Below, piece by piece: positions 55,548 through 63,729 of a DNA stretch of 64,000 nucleotides. The translations under genes were made by a program, and so were the position numbers. Each line of letters begins with the position of its first letter. Position 1 is the stretch's first letter. Source of the stretch: Porphyromonas bennonis DSM 23058 = JCM 16335 (GTDB lineage Bacteria > Bacteroidota > Bacteroidia > Bacteroidales > Porphyromonadaceae); NCBI RefSeq assembly GCF_000375645.1, contig NZ_AQWR01000005.1:168-64167 (forward strand), read 5' to 3'. The notes under the pieces were generated by a model. It did not search any database and was not told the origin of the DNA. It saw nothing but the letters and a program-made list of their open reading frames with translations.

Positions 55548-56525
55548 ATGAAGATCGTATTTTTTGGCACACCCGAATTTGCAGCCTACTCTCTCCACTC
55601 GCTCGTAGAGCATAATCGGGAGGTGGTTGCTGTAGTTACGATGCCCGATAAGCCCAAGGGGCGTGGCCATAAGCTCCAGCCCTCAGACGTCAAGCGTACG
55701 GCTCAGGTGCTCTTGCCCGAGATCCCAATCCTCCAGCCGGAACGGCTTCGAGACGAGGAGTTTCTGGAGCGCCTGCGAGAGATCAATGCTGACCTCTTTA
55801 TTGTCGTCGCCTTTAGGATGCTCCCCGAGGAGGTCTGGGATATGCCCCCTCGTGGGACGATCAATCTCCACGCCGCCCTCCTGCCTAAGTACCGTGGGGC
55901 GGCACCGATCCAGTGGGCGGTGATCAATGGCGAGCAGGAGACCGGTGTCACCACTTTTCTCCTTGATAAGGAGATCGACACCGGACGAGTACTTCTCCAG
56001 GAGCGTGTGCCGATCTCAGTAGATGAGACAGGCGGGACCCTGCATGACAAGCTTATGGTCATCGGGGCAAAGGTGATCGAGGAGACGATCGACTTGATCG
56101 GGCAGTCTGAGGAGCCGAAGGAGCATCTCGGTCATCCTCAGCCGGAGGATGTCTCTCACCTGCCGATGGCTCCAAAGATCTTCAAGGAGGAGCAGACCAT
56201 CCGCTTTGCCTCGATGACTGCAGAGGAGATCGATCGACGCGTGAGAGCTATGGCGCCCTACCCTAAGGCATTAGCCCTTTTCCACGATGAGACTACCGAT
56301 GCAGAGGTGGAGATCAAGATATTAAGCGTGTGTATCTGCGAGAAACCGATCCACCGTGATCTCGCACCGGGTGAGCCTCTCGAGACAGACGACAAGCGGC
56401 TGTTCGTTGGCACAGCCAGGGGCACTATAGAGGTGCTGGAGCTGCAGTGGCCCTCCAGCAAGGTGATGCCCACGAAGGCATTTCTCCTTGGTCACTCACC
56501 GTTCCCTCTGGGGACTTTTCTCTAA
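55548..56525 (+). CDS. fmt: Methionyl-tRNA formyltransferase
   Basis: A 325-residue enzyme that formylates initiator Met-tRNA. KIVFFGTPEFAAYSLHSL at the N terminus, the catalytic NLHAALLPKYRGAAPIQWA near residue 110-128 and a C-terminal OB-like domain are present. I start at ATG 55548, just behind the ClC stop (55541-55543). A GTG at 55530 would lie inside the ClC gene. A strong terminator follows. Confidence 0.96.
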   Translation: MKIVFFGTPEFAAYSLHSLVEHNREVVAVVTMPDKPKGRGHKLQPSDVKRTAQVLLPEIPILQPERLRDEEFLERLREINADLFIVVAFRMLPEEVWDMPPRGTINLHAALLPKYRGAAPIQWAVINGEQETGVTTFLLDKEIDTGRVLLQERVPISVDETGGTLHDKLMVIGAKVIEETIDLIGQSEEPKEHLGHPQPEDVSHLPMAPKIFKEEQTIRFASMTAEEIDRRVRAMAPYPKALALFHDETTDAEVEIKILSVCICEKPIHRDLAPGEPLETDDKRLFVGTARGTIEVLELQWPSSKVMPTKAFLLGHSPFPLGTFL

Positions 56526-56526
56526 T

Positions 56527-56563
56527 AAAAAGCGGAGCGTTCATCAAGAGCGCTCCGCTTTTT
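56527..56563. terminator. Bidirectional Rho-independent terminator
   Basis: AAAAAGCGGAGCG (56527-56539 with one A shared) and CGCTCCGCTTTTT (56551-56563) form a perfect 13-bp stem with an 11-nt loop. A and T tails lie on both sides. It separates fmt (plus) from the convergent DUF5606 gene (minus). Confidence 0.93.
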
Positions 56564-56585
56564 GTTTTACGAGAGTGTAAGTACT

Positions 56586-57005
56586 TCAGTCCTCCTTCTC
56601 TTCCTCCTCAGAGGGCATAAAGGAGTCCATACCCTTCTGTCGCAGGATCTGGTACCACTTAGCCAGCTTCTTAATGTCGCTCTGATGGATCCGCTCCTGG
56701 TCCCAATTGGGGAGAGCCTTGTCCATAAAGTCCTTAAGTGACTCGGCACTCTCGGAGACAGACTTAGCATCCGGGATCTCCTCCCCAAAAGTCTCGTACA
56801 TCCCCTGCATCACCTCAGCCAGTGGCTTCTCCCCCTCGGTGGTGTACATGGAGATATTGCTGAGCAGGCTCATCTTCTCCCGACCAAAGACCGGCATGCG
56901 ACGTCCGGTCTCTAATTCCTCCACTGTGTAGGGAACTCGTGAGCTATTGATAAAGAGGAAAAGTCCGGGCTTGCCGGAGATAGAGACGATTTCTGATAGT
57001 TTCAT
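56586..57005 (-). CDS. DUF5606 domain protein
   Basis: A 139-residue protein with the N-terminal MKLSEIVSISGKPGLFLF and RMPVFGREKMSLLSNISMYT segments of DUF5606, a Bacteroidota-specific family. Function unknown. The tail is acidic (SEEEEKED). I start at ATG 57005, 2 bp behind the coaE stop; the longer frame to 57044 would lie inside coaE. It is the last gene of the nusB-yajC-ybbR-coaE run. Confidence 0.85.
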   Translation of the reverse strand: MKLSEIVSISGKPGLFLFINSSRVPYTVEELETGRRMPVFGREKMSLLSNISMYTTEGEKPLAEVMQGMYETFGEEIPDAKSVSESAESLKDFMDKALPNWDQERIHQSDIKKLAKWYQILRQKGMDSFMPSEEEEKED

Positions 57006-57007
57006 GT

Positions 57008-57607
57008 CTAACGATGATTGATTTCTATGAGGATCCGCTCGCACTGATGGATCAGCGAGTCAGATCCATTGTTATAGATTGTGTAGTCCGCCAGTCGGCC
57101 TCTGAGATCAGCTTCCTTGAGCTGCAGACTACTCATTGACTTGTACTGAGTGGCACCGTGAGTACGATCTCTGAATTGGGTTCGCCGGGACCGTAGGGCT
57201 TCATCAGCAGCTACTTCGATCGAGCAGTCCACGCACCTGTCCATACCTGAGGAGAAGAGGATCCCCGACTCCAGTATCACATAAGGCTCCGCGGACTCAG
57301 CAAGCCAGTGGGCAAAGTCCTCCCTGACAGCCTCATGGATGATCCCCTCAAGTAGCGGCCTGAGGTGCTCGTCATGCAAGGCGGAGGAGAGTAGCTCCTT
57401 CTTCAGTCGACCATCCTGATCGATAGGATCCTCATGCAGTAGCGAGGTGATCTCAGCCCGCACCACGGGATCTCTGTAAAGTGCCTTAGCTCTGGTGTCA
57501 CAGTCGTAGGTAGGAGAGTCAAGGAGCAGCCCCAGCACTCTCCTCACCACGCTCTTACCGGAGCCGATACCGCCACAGACGCCTATGACAAGAGGTCGCT
57601 CACTCAT
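57008..57607 (-). CDS. coaE: Dephospho-CoA kinase
   Basis: A 199-residue P-loop kinase for the last step of coenzyme A synthesis. GVCGGIGSGKSVVRRVL near residue 10 is the P-loop, and the later YDCDTRAKALYRDP region binds dephospho-CoA. The start ATG 57607 directly follows the YbbR-like stop codon. Confidence 0.93.
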   Translation of the reverse strand: MSERPLVIGVCGGIGSGKSVVRRVLGLLLDSPTYDCDTRAKALYRDPVVRAEITSLLHEDPIDQDGRLKKELLSSALHDEHLRPLLEGIIHEAVREDFAHWLAESAEPYVILESGILFSSGMDRCVDCSIEVAADEALRSRRTQFRDRTHGATQYKSMSSLQLKEADLRGRLADYTIYNNGSDSLIHQCERILIEINHR

Positions 57608-57608
57608 A

Positions 57609-58670
57609 TCACTTCCTCTCACGGAGGATAAAGTCAAGTCGGTCAGGCACCACCTGGATCATATCCACCTGAGAGGGAACCTTATCAACGTGGACCATCA
57701 GAGCCTTGCGATTAGCTCCATCAAATGCCTCGCGAGCATCAATGTAGAGTCCGGGGTCAAAGAGTGTCTCCTCACCCACTTTGTCCTTCGGGACCAGATA
57801 GGTCACCGTCACTTGTAGAGGGATCAGGCTCAGGTCGTATCCGGGCGGCAGATTTCGGATCTCTATGTCAGAGGTGGTAAAGCTATGATAAACCAGTTCG
57901 TTGGTCATCAGGACCACATCGACGGAGTCGGGACGCGCATCGATACCGGATGGCGTCACTATGGCGACACGTATGGTGTCACGACCGGGGTTATCTATCT
58001 TCAGACCGATCGTATCCGTGGTGAGGACAGCTCCTGTAGCCATGAAGTCCTCGAGATCACTCTTTACACCAAAAACCCGTACTGATGAGGGTATAAGGCT
58101 GATGGTATCGGCAAGCTTAAAGTTCCGATGGACCCCGAAGTCGATCTGACTACCAAATAGCACGTCTGCCTTACCCTCACTCAGTGGCTCGTAAGAGAAG
58201 GATATCTCCTCAGGATAGATCTTAAGGTCCGTCGAGGTATTGAGATCCATCCGTGAGACATCATGAAGCGGCTTACTCAGTAGTAGCCGCTTGAGATCCC
58301 TCTCTCTTAGTCGATACTGACCACCCTCAGCCAGCAGCTGAGTGGTATCCACAGTAGGGCGCACTCGGTAGGAGGATCGACCGATCTGATTAATGGTGTA
58401 CCTCAGCAAGGAGCCTCCCTTAGCATGGACCTTGACGTAGACCACCTCAGGGTACTGAGAGAGATCCGTCATCCGGTAGTTCGTAGGGAGGATCGGCTTA
58501 TCCAGCTGGACAGCAATCTCCTTGGTATAGCCTCTCGGGTCATCGATCGCTGCAACGACCCAGAAGAAGACAGAGATGAGCAGACAGATAGAGAGCGCCA
58601 CCCACCTCCTATCTCGCATAAAGTAAGCGGTGAATCGCCCCTCTCTCAGTAAGCGTCTAAGTCCTCTCAT
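57609..58670 (-). CDS. YbbR-like domain protein
   Basis: A 353-residue protein with one N-terminal membrane helix (residues about 25-43) and YbbR-type beta repeats outside the membrane. In Firmicutes such a protein (CdaR) regulates a diadenylate cyclase. No cyclase gene is next to it here, so that role is unproven. The neighbourhood nusB-yajC-ybbR-coaE is typical for Bacteroidota. Confidence 0.82.
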   Translation of the reverse strand: MRGLRRLLREGRFTAYFMRDRRWVALSICLLISVFFWVVAAIDDPRGYTKEIAVQLDKPILPTNYRMTDLSQYPEVVYVKVHAKGGSLLRYTINQIGRSSYRVRPTVDTTQLLAEGGQYRLRERDLKRLLLSKPLHDVSRMDLNTSTDLKIYPEEISFSYEPLSEGKADVLFGSQIDFGVHRNFKLADTISLIPSSVRVFGVKSDLEDFMATGAVLTTDTIGLKIDNPGRDTIRVAIVTPSGIDARPDSVDVVLMTNELVYHSFTTSDIEIRNLPPGYDLSLIPLQVTVTYLVPKDKVGEETLFDPGLYIDAREAFDGANRKALMVHVDKVPSQVDMIQVVPDRLDFILRERK

Positions 58671-58700
58671 ACTCGTCGACTAAGCGATACTGGAGAGACT

Positions 58701-59027
58701 TTACTTTGCCTCCTTGTCCTTTCCGACCTCCTCGAGAGAGAAGATATTATTGATATCTACCTTAACCTTGACCCCATCCCACACCTCGAGGGTGACCTGA
58801 CCATTGGCCTTATTGATCTCGCGGATGATGCCATACATGCCTCCGCTGGTGATCACTTTGTCGCCCGCTTTCATCGCTTCACGAGCCTTCTGGAGCTCCT
58901 TCTGACGCTTCGTCTGTGGACGGATCATGAAGAAGTAGAAGATCACGATCATCAGTACGATCATGAAGATGCTCATAAGGGCGTTTCCCTGAGGTGCCTG
59001 CGCCTGGAGAAGTATTGCTTGTAACAT
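58701..59027 (-). CDS. yajC: Preprotein translocase subunit YajC
   Basis: A 108-residue protein with one membrane helix (about residues 17-37), the FMIRPQTKRQKELQK segment at the membrane face and a small soluble domain with DKVITSGGMYGIIREI. It assists SecDF in protein export. It lies 29 bp after nusB. Confidence 0.92.
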   Translation of the reverse strand: MLQAILLQAQAPQGNALMSIFMIVLMIVIFYFFMIRPQTKRQKELQKAREAMKAGDKVITSGGMYGIIREINKANGQVTLEVWDGVKVKVDINNIFSLEEVGKDKEAK

Positions 59028-59056
59028 ATTTATTATGGATTAAAATTATTTCCGTG

Positions 59057-59980
59057 TCAGTCTCCAATGATCCTGCCCTCCTCCTTAAGGTCTGTGAAGA
59101 GCTTGAAGAGGATGCCATTGATGAAGACGTATGAATTATCGGAGCTAAAGGAGTGAGCAAGATTAAGATACTCATTGATTGTCACTGTCGTAGCGATGGT
59201 CGGGAAGGCGATGGCCTCAGCCATTGCCATCTGCAGGAGCAGATAGTCCACCTCGCTCACTCGGTCAGCGTCCCACCCCTTGAAGTACCCACTGATCTGC
59301 TCCCGGTAGGCCTCCTTATTGTCTATGGATGCCCTGAGGAGCGTCGGTCCGAAGTCACTGTCGCTCTTGGAGATAAACTTGGGGCGGAGCAGCTGCGAGA
59401 CCTCCTTCTCGGGATCCAGACCGTTGTAGAACTTGGTGACAAAGGAGAAGATCACCGGCAGATCAGCGTCTGTGACAAAGGCATCCGTCGTCTCCAGAAT
59501 GTCGTAGACCCTATCGGATTGCCGATACTTGGCACCATAAAGATCACGATAGAACTGGCGTGCTCCCTCAAAGGTCTCCAGCTGTGCGACCGTCACAGAC
59601 TGCTCCTCGAGCGTCTCCGACAGCACTGACTCGTGAAACTCGCTCAGCTCAGGATTATGGAAGACTGAGGTAGCCATCCGCCGCACGACGAAGTCCTGGT
59701 CACCCTCGAGGTGCTGCACCACAGGATTGGTCTCCAGTGCTCTCAGCAGGGAGAGGCGATCCGGATCTGGGGAGAACTTTCCCTCCTCGATCCCAATAAG
59801 CTTCCGAGCCAAGTCTGAGAAGTCCAGCGGCAAGCCGCAGAGGTAGAGGTAGACCCTATAGTCGCTCTCCATGGCCGCCTCCAGAGTTTCCTGGGCAGCC
59901 GAGATTGACATCGACTCCTTGTGATAATAGTTGTAGAGTACCTGCAGTACCTTGACACGAATGAGCGATCGATTGATCAT
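59057..59980 (-). CDS. nusB: Transcription antitermination factor NusB (long form)
   Basis: A 307-residue protein. The first 10 residues (RSLIRVKVLQVLY) and the last 110 residues form the NusB fold, with ATTVTINEYLNLAHSF near 270. A middle insert makes it about twice the length of E. coli NusB; this long form is common in Bacteroidota. It binds NusE/S10 at BoxA RNA of rRNA leaders. It heads a five-gene run. Confidence 0.9.
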   Translation of the reverse strand: MINRSLIRVKVLQVLYNYYHKESMSISAAQETLEAAMESDYRVYLYLCGLPLDFSDLARKLIGIEEGKFSPDPDRLSLLRALETNPVVQHLEGDQDFVVRRMATSVFHNPELSEFHESVLSETLEEQSVTVAQLETFEGARQFYRDLYGAKYRQSDRVYDILETTDAFVTDADLPVIFSFVTKFYNGLDPEKEVSQLLRPKFISKSDSDFGPTLLRASIDNKEAYREQISGYFKGWDADRVSEVDYLLLQMAMAEAIAFPTIATTVTINEYLNLAHSFSSDNSYVFINGILFKLFTDLKEEGRIIGD

Positions 59981-60060
59981 TACTCTTACTTATTGGTTTC
60001 AAATTCAAGCCGGGAGACAGATGCGACCGCTCCGGTCTGCTAACCTATCTCTTGGTGAGA

Positions 60061-60068
60061 CAAAGTTA
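60061..60068 (-). promoter_or_regulatory. Promoter -7 box of the nusB run
   Basis: The minus strand reads TAACTTTG (TAnnTTTG), 80 bp before the nusB ATG. The repeat array at 60125 lies 56 bp upstream of it. Confidence 0.5.
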
Positions 60069-60124
60069 CCACTTTTCACTGTTATAGGACCTTTACTGAT
60101 CCCCCGATCAAATGTGCCTCCAAA

Positions 60125-60206
60125 CTAATTCCGATATTAGTGAAGTCTATTACCGGTATTAGTGAATACTATTATCGGTATTAGTCGCAACTATTACCGG
60201 TAATAG
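60125..60206. repeat. 82-bp four-unit palindromic array, locus 5
   Basis: Units start at 60125, 60147, 60169 and 60191: CTAATTCCGATATTAG, CTATTACCGGTATTAG, CTATTATCGGTATTAG and CTATTACCGGTAATAG. The array begins 15 bp behind the priA stop (minus) and lies before the nusB promoter. Confidence 0.95.
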
Positions 60207-60221
60207 TTTGCACGCCTTCTT

Positions 60222-62588
60222 TTAAGGGTCTACGTCGTAGTAATAGCGGAGAGAGGGGATGCCGGAGGTCTTCACCCACCCTGCCACAGTGCTTTGCATA
60301 AAGGTGCGAAGGGGCGACAGCGCAACATCTAAGGGGATGAGAAGCGTCACCCGAAAGCCAAATGAGGCAGCTCGCTTGCTGACCGGAAGAGGAGTCGGTC
60401 CCAAGATCTGCACTGCAGGAAGCAATCGGGACAATTCGCCTGCCATACGGTCGGCAAACCTACTGATCAGGGGCTGACTCTTCCCCTCCAGCACTAAGTC
60501 CGTGATACGGCAGAAGGGCGGGAAGAGCAGCTGATGCCGCTCCTCCATCTCATGCTCTATGAAGGTCTGATAGTCGTCCTCCAGGAAGGCATCAAGCACA
60601 GGGGACTTGGAGAAGTACTGGACGATCAGCCTACCCCCGTCTCGCAGCTCATCCCTGCAGGAGGTCAGCATCCGATACGCTCGCTCAGCAGCCCGATGCT
60701 CGGGGAGGGTAAGGAGGAGATCAAGCTGGATCACTCCCACCATCGAGACCTGGTGCAGGAGACGGAGGGGCGGATCGTAGTCCGAACAGAGCATGATATC
60801 TGCCGTCGGCACCCTGTCGTCCGACTCTACGGTAGCGACCTTCACACCGGCGAAGTAACGGCTCACAGCCTCCTGCAGCCGCTCGATGCCTGTCCCGACC
60901 GCTCTGAGAGAGGGATGATCACAGTGTGGACAACTCGCGGGGAGCGGTGACTTGTAGCCGCAGAGAGGACACTCGATGGTCCTGGCGTCGGTGGAGAGTC
61001 TACAGGCGGTGCGGCAGCGGGGGCAGAGGATCTGCTCGCCACAGTCCTGACACTCGATGGATCGGGCGTAACCGGGACGCTGATAGAGCAGGAGCACCTT
61101 CTCTCTCTTCGCTATCGTCTCCCTGATGGCACCGACCATAACGTCTGAGAGAAGTCTGGCCTGGACCTGATTGTCATCAAAGGCAGTCCTCATACTGACC
61201 GTTTGTAGTGACACCCTACCCTCGGATGGTGTGGAGACTGCCGTCTGGAGGGCATACTTTCCCCTCAGTACCTGAGCCATGCACTCCACAGAGGGAGTAG
61301 AGGAGACGATCAGGGACTTGGCTCCGGACAGAGCAGCAAGCACCAGCACCGCATCAGAGGCAGTAAAGCGGGGTGCAGGCTCCCACTGCCTATACCCCCG
61401 ATGCTCGCTGTCTATCACAACCACCTCACATAGAGTCCCCAGGGGAAGCCAGACTGCCGACCGTAGTCCCACAAAGAGTCCGGGTCGCTTGCGCCATGCT
61501 GCCAGATAGGTCCGCTGTCTGTCCGACTGAGAGACACCGGTGTGGTAGGGGAAGTAGGATGCCCCAAAGACCTGCCTTATCTCCCTCTCAACCTCTCTGA
61601 GCCTGTCTAATGTAGGGAAGAGGAGCAACACCTGTCCTCCCGTCTCTGTGATCTGCTCATAGAGATGACGTATCGGTACTCGCTCATCTGCCCTGGAGAG
61701 AGGCATGTGGAGCAGTAGGATCTGATGGTCTCGGAAGTCAGGCGTCACCCCATTTAGGTTCGGTTTCTTGCCCGGAGCCTCTTCAGAGAGCACTTCTTCC
61801 CGCGCTCGCTCCTCGATCGCCCCGCACTCTCTCAGCCGTCCGATCACATACGTAGAGACACCCAGATAGTCGGCGACCTCTGCAAGTGTGGGGAAAAAGA
61901 GACTGCTCCCCTCCGGGTCGGAGACCAAGCGGTTCAGTGCCTTAAGCACCTGGGGGCTTCGCTTAAGCGATTTTATCACCTCATCCAGCGTCTCAGACTG
62001 AAGGACTCGGGCGCTAACGCCCCATCCTGTGTCGTGAGCAAGGGTCCCGACTCCAGAGATACCCTTCTCGTATGGGACGGCACTCCCCTCCTCGGACCAG
62101 GAGGAGAAGAGATTGGCATAGTCGTCCGGAAAGAGTTGCCTCAGTTCCTTTAGTGAGAAGTAAGACCGCCCCAGTTCTTTCCTCAGGATCTCTACTTCTT
62201 CTCCCCCAACCGTGTCCGGTAGCACATAGCGTTGTCCCCCTTCAGGTCTAAAGGAAGCCGGCAAGGCTGCCCGGAGCACATCGCCAAGGCTACACATATA
62301 ATAGGAGGCAACCCAGCTCCAGAACTTTCGCACCGACTCGGGAATGGCAGGATGAGAGAGCACCTTACGGATGCTCTTCACCTTACCCATAGGGAGCGGA
62401 GAGAGTGTACCTTGATAGGCCCAGACCACGCCGGAGACAGTCTTACCGGCTCCCAGCGGCACCAAGACCACTCGCCCGAGCAACTCCTCAAGCGAGGTGT
62501 CGTCCTCTTCGAGCCGATAGGTAAATATCGGCGACTCGAGAGGGAGCCCAAGCAGCACCCCGTAGTACCTGTAGGTGCCCTTTTTCAT
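60222..62588 (-). CDS. priA: Primosomal protein N' (PriA) with lost helicase motifs
   Basis: A 788-residue PriA by its overall order: N-terminal 3'-DNA-binding part (residues 1-100), a winged-helix segment near 240-270, a helicase-fold core, and four CxxC pairs (CQDCGEQILCPRC, CPLCG, CPHC) near residues 505-550. The ATPase motifs are gone. Where Walker A (GSGKTE) should be it reads MPLSRADERV near residue 295, DEEH has become DSEH, motif V (GTQM..KG) has become LCSDYDPP, and QVAGRAGR has become TSCRDELRDGG. It probably works as a structural loader without unwinding. Same-length relatives keep these motifs. Confidence 0.88.
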   Translation of the reverse strand: MKKGTYRYYGVLLGLPLESPIFTYRLEEDDTSLEELLGRVVLVPLGAGKTVSGVVWAYQGTLSPLPMGKVKSIRKVLSHPAIPESVRKFWSWVASYYMCSLGDVLRAALPASFRPEGGQRYVLPDTVGGEEVEILRKELGRSYFSLKELRQLFPDDYANLFSSWSEEGSAVPYEKGISGVGTLAHDTGWGVSARVLQSETLDEVIKSLKRSPQVLKALNRLVSDPEGSSLFFPTLAEVADYLGVSTYVIGRLRECGAIEERAREEVLSEEAPGKKPNLNGVTPDFRDHQILLLHMPLSRADERVPIRHLYEQITETGGQVLLLFPTLDRLREVEREIRQVFGASYFPYHTGVSQSDRQRTYLAAWRKRPGLFVGLRSAVWLPLGTLCEVVVIDSEHRGYRQWEPAPRFTASDAVLVLAALSGAKSLIVSSTPSVECMAQVLRGKYALQTAVSTPSEGRVSLQTVSMRTAFDDNQVQARLLSDVMVGAIRETIAKREKVLLLYQRPGYARSIECQDCGEQILCPRCRTACRLSTDARTIECPLCGYKSPLPASCPHCDHPSLRAVGTGIERLQEAVSRYFAGVKVATVESDDRVPTADIMLCSDYDPPLRLLHQVSMVGVIQLDLLLTLPEHRAAERAYRMLTSCRDELRDGGRLIVQYFSKSPVLDAFLEDDYQTFIEHEMEERHQLLFPPFCRITDLVLEGKSQPLISRFADRMAGELSRLLPAVQILGPTPLPVSKRAASFGFRVTLLIPLDVALSPLRTFMQSTVAGWVKTSGIPSLRYYYDVDP

Positions 62589-62589
62589 C

Positions 62590-63723
62590 TCACCTCGGGG
62601 CGCGCCAGTAGAGAAAAATTGCGATGGGGATAAAGATTAGATTGGGGAGCCAGGCGGCCATGAAGGGGGACATGGCGCCACTGATGGCGTAGGAGGCTGA
62701 GATGGTGTAGAATAGGATGTAGGCAAAGGCCATCAGAAGTCCCAGGGCCACATTGAGCCCGATGCCTCCCTTTACCTTACGTGCGGAGAGGCAGACCCCG
62801 ATGAGGGTGAGGATGAATGCAGCGGGAATGCTGGCAAATCGCCTGTGGTACTCGACCTGAAAGTTCTTAATATTCCCCATTCCCCTTTTCTCCTGCGCCT
62901 GTATATAGGTGTAGAGCTGTCCGGTCGTCAGCATCTCGCCGTCCTCGGGAGAGATGAGGATATCCTGGGGCGTGATCATCAGGAGCGTATCAAGCTGCTC
63001 ACCCATCGTATCTTGCTCTACGAGACCGTGGAAGTCTCGTATGTGATAGTCGTAGACCGTCCAGTGAGAGACGCTGTCCGGGTGGTACTCGATGCGACGA
63101 GCCGTCATACGGCTGCTAAGCGTATTGTCCTCAAATTGCTCAAGGGAGAAATTGTAGCCGGTATAGCTGTCCTTATCGTAGGTGCTGAAGAATGCGATCA
63201 CTCCCGGCTGAACAGCCAGCTGGACATTATCCCCCTGCTTCACTTCCTTATTATACACCCATTGATTGGTGAAGGCTATGCGCGTCTTATTGAGATGAGG
63301 GATCACCTCGCTCGAGAGGATAAAGGAGAAAGCCGACAGAATGGCTGCCGCAATCATATAGGGCCGAAGGAGACGATTAAAGCTCATCCCGGCTGATGAC
63401 ATCGCTATGATCTCCGACCGGGCTGCCAACTTACTCGTCACGAAGACACAGGCAATGAAGATGAATAGCGGCGCCAGCAGGATGGCAAAGTACGGGATCA
63501 GAGCAATGTAGTAATTGATGATCTCGCGCATCGTCAGGAGGGGATTCATGAAGTTGTCCAACTTCTCCTGCACATCCACCACTACGATGATCGCCATAAT
63601 GAGGGCGAGGGTGAAGAAGAAGGTGGAGAGGAATCGCCAGATGATATAACGATCGATCCGGAGGATGCCTATCCTCGACAGGAACGAGTGCCAGCCATTC
63701 CTATTCCGAGCTTTACGTCCCAT
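62590..63723 (-). CDS. LptF/LptG-family permease
   Basis: A 377-residue YjgP/YjgQ-type protein. Three helices near the N terminus, a large periplasmic part (about residues 135-270) and three C-terminal helices (VALGLLMAFAYILFYTISASY among them) match LptF and LptG, the membrane partners of LptB2 in lipopolysaccharide extraction. Which of the two it is cannot be decided here. It follows tgt, a common Bacteroidota pairing, and priA starts 1 bp behind it. Confidence 0.88.
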   Translation of the reverse strand: MGRKARNRNGWHSFLSRIGILRIDRYIIWRFLSTFFFTLALIMAIIVVVDVQEKLDNFMNPLLTMREIINYYIALIPYFAILLAPLFIFIACVFVTSKLAARSEIIAMSSAGMSFNRLLRPYMIAAAILSAFSFILSSEVIPHLNKTRIAFTNQWVYNKEVKQGDNVQLAVQPGVIAFFSTYDKDSYTGYNFSLEQFEDNTLSSRMTARRIEYHPDSVSHWTVYDYHIRDFHGLVEQDTMGEQLDTLLMITPQDILISPEDGEMLTTGQLYTYIQAQEKRGMGNIKNFQVEYHRRFASIPAAFILTLIGVCLSARKVKGGIGLNVALGLLMAFAYILFYTISASYAISGAMSPFMAAWLPNLIFIPIAIFLYWRAPR

Positions 63724-63729
63724 ATAAGC

